A stretch of DNA of 64,000 nucleotides from Cenococcum geophilum 1.58. Lineage: Eukaryota; Ascomycota; Dothideomycetes; Gloniales; Gloniaceae. The notes below the pieces were generated by a model. It did not search any database and was not told where the DNA came from. It worked only from the letters and a program-made list of their open reading frames with translations. The position numbers and the translations under genes are program-made. Positions 60,447 to 64,000 of the stretch are shown piece after piece; position 1 is the first letter of the stretch; every line of letters begins with the position of its first letter. The stretch spans positions 3,749,092 through 3,813,091 of the forward strand of contig KV748176.1 in the NCBI GenBank assembly GCA_001692895.1, given 5' to 3'.

Positions 60447-60918
60447 GCTGCAGGCAGAGCAGCGAGGGTCGATCGTAGTGCTGCGGGAGTAGCAGCAGAT
60501 GTCGGTTGTAGTACTGCAGGCAGGAGCAGTAGTGGTCGAATTAAGGTTTAGCTGCAGGCAGGAGCAGCAGATGTCCATTTGGGTAGTAGTACGGTACTAG
60601 CGGCGGTAACGATAGTGGTCGAGCACAGAGCTCGTCTATCGGTTGTCATGTGATAGCAGGTCGAACGTAGAGCTCGGGCTATCGATTGGTTGAGTGATCG
60701 TAGGCGTAGAGGCACGATCATTGTCTCGTCGACTGTGGCAGGGCAGTACAGTCGTTTGTTGTAGCAGTACGATGCAAGCGGAAGTCGTGGATCGCAGGCG
60801 TAACGGCACGATCGTACGGTCAGAAGACTGTAGGCGTATCGGCACAGTTGTAGTCAGGTCGTAGTAGCAGGCGTATTGGCGCTACTGTTGTCTAGATCGT
60901 ATGCATCTCGGCACGATC
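60447..60918. repeat. Array of hairpins with conserved loops and changing arms
   Basis: Nine units here. Short-loop type: 60447-60463, 60480-60496 and 60551-60568 (arms gctgc/gcagc) and 60513-60530 (arms actgc/gcagt), loops aggcagga-like. Long-loop type: 60696-60719 (gatcgt/acgatc), 60790-60813 (gatcg/cgatc plus one mismatch), 60827-60848 (actgt/acagt), 60863-60886 (agtagc/gctact), 60895-60918 (gatcgt/acgatc), with 12-nt loops of form aggcgtaNNggc except the last (atgcatctcggc). Loop sequence is kept while both arms change together, so pairing itself appears conserved. Confidence 0.85.
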
Positions 60919-61508
60919 GGTAGTCAATAGCAGAGTGATGCCAGCGTCGGTAGTCCTAGTGATTTCGTTCCTCAAAGCTCGTATTACTCAGTATCAGTCG
61001 GGGTCGTTCATCGCAGCCAGTGCANAGCACTAGTCTCAGTATCAACCGATTTCGTTCCTCACAGTATACGTGGCTTAGTGTCTGTCAAAAAGGACTATTT
61101 AGGTAGCAGTACGGTGCAAGCGTCCGTAGACGTACGGTCGGTCGGTCGGTAGGTAGGTAGACATACGCGTTCGGTTGACAGATACACGCGTCGTCATAGG
61201 ACCTTTTGTCGTTGTCGATCGAGTTCGTACGGTCGGAAAGAGGTTACTGTCTGGCACGTGCTTCCCCATAGCATAGGCGGCCGTTTAGTAGAGAATTGAA
61301 ATAAAAACAAAAAGAAACATGAGGGTGCCTATACGGTGTAGGGACTAAGCTTCTCGCAACCCAGCCACCATAGGACTTTAGTCCTTGCTTTGTTATAGAA
61401 GTGTGCATCTCCTTCCTTTGCCTGCGTGTAGGGCTCCGTCCACCCGTCCACTACAGGACTTAACCTGGATTACAATAGCCTGCGTCTAACTGAGGGATCT
61501 TGATATAA
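60919..61508. other. Non-coding interior of LTR element, low RIP
   Basis: Near-balanced composition with short repeats: a gatttcgttcctca unit twice, a gtagcagtacggtgcaagcg unit at 61103 that repeats 60761-60780, a small hairpin ccgta/tacgg (61124-61137) and a GGTC/GGTA microsatellite (about 61138-61160). One N at 61025. The last 200 bp before the LTR are unique sequence. No gene seen. Confidence 0.7.
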
Positions 61509-61692
61509 TGTCACAGCGACTCAGTTAATTAAGGCACGAGCGCCGTAAAGAACGTATGCAAGCCTGTATAATTGGAATGTCTATGGACCCGGATATCAAG
61601 ATAAGGAGTAGAAGGTGGAAAAGCACACGTCTATATACATATGCCAAGGCTTAAGCGAGCCCCCTGACTAGATCCGTTACGGTGCCGTAACA
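61509..61692 (+). repeat. 3' LTR of non-coding LTR element
   Basis: Partner of 56994-57177, same length, followed by the CTACG target duplication. No clear polypurine tract precedes it (gggatcttgatataa). Confidence 0.94.
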
Positions 61693-62524
61693 CTACGTAA
61701 TTAAGTTATTAGTGTATGCTAAGGCGTTAAAGAATGTAACCTTACTCTCTTTAATCCTGTAAATACTTATAAAGGAGTATATACTTAATTAAGATCTTCT
61801 ATTAGCACCGCTCTACGCTCTTAAGAAGTATAGCAATTTAACGCCTAACTCTAACCTACTTTAATTAACCTACCTAACTAATATAATTATAACTAGACTA
61901 ATCGAATATATAGTAGCCGTGGTAGGTAATATAGTAGAGGGTATAATTAACAACTATAAGGCAAAGGTAGAGGTCCTTGTAGAGGTTTATTTTAAAGTAA
62001 TTACTAAAAGAAGTGCTACGTTTGCGAGAAACCGAATTGCTAGTTAACTAGGCATTTTCTTAATAAACGAAAGGAGGTATATAATAAGTTTCGCCAGAGT
62101 ATAAGAAACGTTAAAAATTATAAGGCTACTATGGCCTACTTTTAAAGCTTCCTAATTTAATATAAAGGCGTAAAAGATCTTAAAGGTAAGGTTAATAAGG
62201 CTAAACGGCTCCTTATAGATATAGAAATTAAGGACTATTTACTTAACTAATACTTTACTAAGTATAGTGAGGTAGATGGCATATAAACTGTTACTATTCT
62301 TAATAACTAATCTACGCTCCATTCTATTACGAAGTTAGATATTTTTAATAAGCTAAAGGAGAGCTCCGCGTTCTCCTTTAATAATAAATACTTAGCGAAT
62401 ATCTTCTATAGTATTATACCAGATACTATAGCCGCAGGGGTACCTATAGTAGGAGAACCTTAAGTTCGAGCCCTTTAGTAGCTTAATAACTCTGTTTAAA
62501 TTAACCATTTAACGGCAGGCTAAT
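61693..62524 (+). mobile_element. Copia-like fossil, right part
   Basis: Resumes the gag region split at 56993. A zinc-knuckle segment KKCYVCEKPNC with a following TRH is readable near 62010-62060, and a KRKEVYNKFRQ segment after it, both typical of fungal Copia gag. A protease-like stretch (IIPDTIAAGVPIVGEP near 62410-62460) follows. Cut by the next LTR at 62525. Broken in many places by RIP-type change. Confidence 0.75.
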
Positions 62525-62914
62525 TGTTACGGACGCTTTAAGTACGATATTACGACTACTTGGAGAAGAGACGGAAGAAGCTAGTTGGTTAATTTAAGCA
62601 TGGTCTAGGATGGAGCCGATAGAACTATGTGACGAGGAATGGTAACCAAGGTTATATAACGTGCTACGTGTTAAATAAGAGGAACGGGAGGAACTTACGT
62701 ACCTTACGTATAAGACGTACATCACGTATAAGAAGGATTTCATAGGAGTACGGTTGTGTATTTAAGGACCCTTAGTCCCTACCTAGATAGTTCCTTCCTT
62801 ATAGTAATTCTTAGAATACAATTAGAGTTAATCTATTAGGCAACTACTCCACCAGTTATTATTACGTTGTTGACTTTTATTACTTATATTTCCTATATAC
62901 CTAGCCTAATAACA
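62525..62914 (+). repeat. Probable 5' LTR of Gypsy-type fossil 4
   Basis: About 390 bp between tgttac and aataaca, inferred from TG...CA ends, its position directly before a gag leader, and a pair of complementary acgta-rich stretches (near 62690-62740). The partner LTR is outside the window. Confidence 0.65.
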
Positions 62915-64000
62915 GGACCTACCGTAGTTCTTACTATAAGGTTCCGTTACATAATTACTACCTAGTTATAGTATTAAGTACAGAAAGTCGGATAATATGC
63001 CACCAAAAGCAGCCACCACAACGCCATTAACGGCGGCAACTACATTAAGGTTAGATAACGACACTAGTATAGCAGATACTAACTTATAGCAACCTATAAC
63101 GGTTAGACAGCTATAAGAGATAGTCGACTAGCTAACAGAAAATAATGTAATATTAGAAAACAGGATTAACGGGATAGGTGCAGTAAAGGTTAAGTTACTA
63201 TTAATCGAAAGATTCTTAGGAGAGAGATTAAAGCTTAAAGGATTCCTTACGCAAATGCACTTTAAGGTAGCGTAAGAGGGAGCTAAGCTAGCAATACCTA
63301 TGGATTAAATAGCGTACGCAGGATTGTTCTTAACAGGAAGGGCACTTAAATAGTTTAAATCTTACCTTATGGAAATCTAGGTAAACGGAATAACGACTAT
63401 AAACTAAGAGGTACAGTTTATGTTCTTAAGCTGGAACGGATTTATAGAGCGATTTACGCAAATGTTTAGAGACCCAGAGGCAGTAACTATAGTAGAAAGA
63501 AAACTCCAAGACATTACGCAACGGACCTTAGTAATTAAGTATACAATATAGTTCTAGACATTAGCAATATAAGTAGAGTGGAATAATAGGGCGCTTATAG
63601 CATAGTATAAATAGGGACTTAAGGCTAAAGTCTAGGACGTAATTATCCTAATAGAAGATGCGGATACCCTAAGGGAACTAATAAACTAAGTAATTAAGAT
63701 TAACAATTAGATCTACTAAAGGGAATAGACTAAAAAAGGTTAGGATAGAGTTCTATAGTTATATAAGGCGCAAAGTACGTAATAACTAAAGCTAAGTTAA
63801 AACCTATAGTATAGCGCAGAGCTAATAGACCTAAGTAGTACTAAAGAAGCCTATAAGAGATAGAGTAAGAAACTATAGAAACCTAGGGGATAAGGATTAA
63901 GTAATTAAAGGTCTAAGGAGTAGAGGCTAAACTAGGGATCTTAGCAGCAGAAGACGTTTAGGCGGACTCTATAGCAAAGTTAATAGTTTAGAGAGGGAGC
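62525..64000 (+). mobile_element. Ty3/Gypsy-type fossil 4, 5' part (runs off window)
   Basis: Begins with a 390-bp LTR (tgttacggacgcttt to ctaataaca) and continues into a gag region from about 63000 (MPPKAATTTPLTAAT), with segments such as IERFLGERLKLKGFL, MFLSWNGFIERFTQMFRDPEA and VERKLQDITQRTL typical of Gypsy gag. The rest lies beyond 64000, so integrity and target duplication cannot be judged. Several RIP-type breaks are already present. Confidence 0.82.

Larger units (their letters stand above)
56994..61692 (+). mobile_element. Short non-coding LTR element (TRIM/LARD-like), split by hAT
   Basis: Flanked by 184-bp LTRs (56994-57177 and 61509-61692; tgtcacagcgactcag to gtaaca) and a perfect 5-bp target duplication CTACG (56989-56993, 61693-61697). 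Without the hAT insertion the element is about 1.58 kb. The remaining interior (57178-57333, 60447-61508) shows no gag, protease, polymerase or integrase; it holds the hairpin array and short repeats. It should be non-autonomous, moved by another LTR element. Its composition is near balanced and it has far less RIP-type change than its neighbours. The LTR copies differ at roughly ten sites, including two transversions. Confidence 0.9.

Noticed and set aside
60342-60551. 69-codon Ala/Cys-rich frame and its antisense partner at 60224-60415
   Set aside because: Translation of AAGC repeats and the hairpin array; periodic DNA, not a gene.
48852-61692. The two 184-bp LTR families (fossil 3 and the non-coding element) as one family
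   Set aside because: Equal length and the same TGTCAC start and AACA end are suggestive, but the interiors of the LTRs do not align, so shared origin is not supported.

Overview
The window looks like part of a filamentous ascomycete (Pezizomycotina) nuclear chromosome. It has two contrasting halves. Evidence for the fungus: introns of about 45-90 nt with GTRNGT donors, CTRAY branch sites and YAG acceptors; a nudC gene; a CYT-18-like mitochondrial tyrosyl-tRNA synthetase; a fungal raffinose-synthase-like GH36 protein; a likely HET-domain remnant; and an AT-rich half whose repeat copies differ mostly by C/T and G/A transitions, the mark of repeat-induced point mutation (RIP). I cannot name the species.

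Bases 1 to about 21,690 are gene-bearing with ordinary composition. In order: the 3' end of nudC (+); mitochondrial aspartyl-tRNA synthetase (-, 4 exons); a probable HET-protein fragment; a small two-exon mitochondrial coiled-coil membrane protein (-); mitochondrial tyrosyl-tRNA synthetase (-, 5 exons); a GH36/raffinose-synthase family protein (+, 7 exons); a 1284-residue disordered protein with a C-terminal membrane anchor (-); a broken flavodoxin-fold NADPH:FMN reductase gene (-); a PAP2 lipid phosphate phosphatase (-, 6 exons); and a membrane-anchored alpha/beta hydrolase (+, 2 exons). Three adjacent minus-strand genes make mitochondrial products, two of them translation enzymes. Exon boundaries were worked out by hand from splice signals, reading phase and family conservation.

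Bases 21,690 to 64,000 are an AT-rich, gene-free block of nested transposons. I resolved target-site duplications (TSDs) for most of them. A chromovirus-type Ty3/Gypsy element (26105-37643, TSD AGATT) carries a minus-strand LINE (30819-36385, 15-bp TSD). A second Gypsy element (39314-54052, TSD CTATT) carries a third (42125-49035, TSD TTATT) and itself splits an older gag/protease-bearing retroelement. A Copia-like fossil is split by a short non-coding LTR element (56994-61692, TSD CTACG), which is itself split by a hAT DNA transposon (57334-60446, 8-bp TSD). A further Gypsy element begins at 62525 and runs off the window. To the left, 21.9-26.1 kb holds a 257-bp tandem repeat, several long inverted repeats and a RIP-damaged PIF1-like helicase on the minus strand.

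The most unusual item is inside the non-coding LTR element: at least eleven short hairpins with conserved loops and changing but still complementary arms (57261-57309 and 60447-60918). They lie in a stretch that looks much less mutated than its surroundings. This is the best candidate here for something undescribed.
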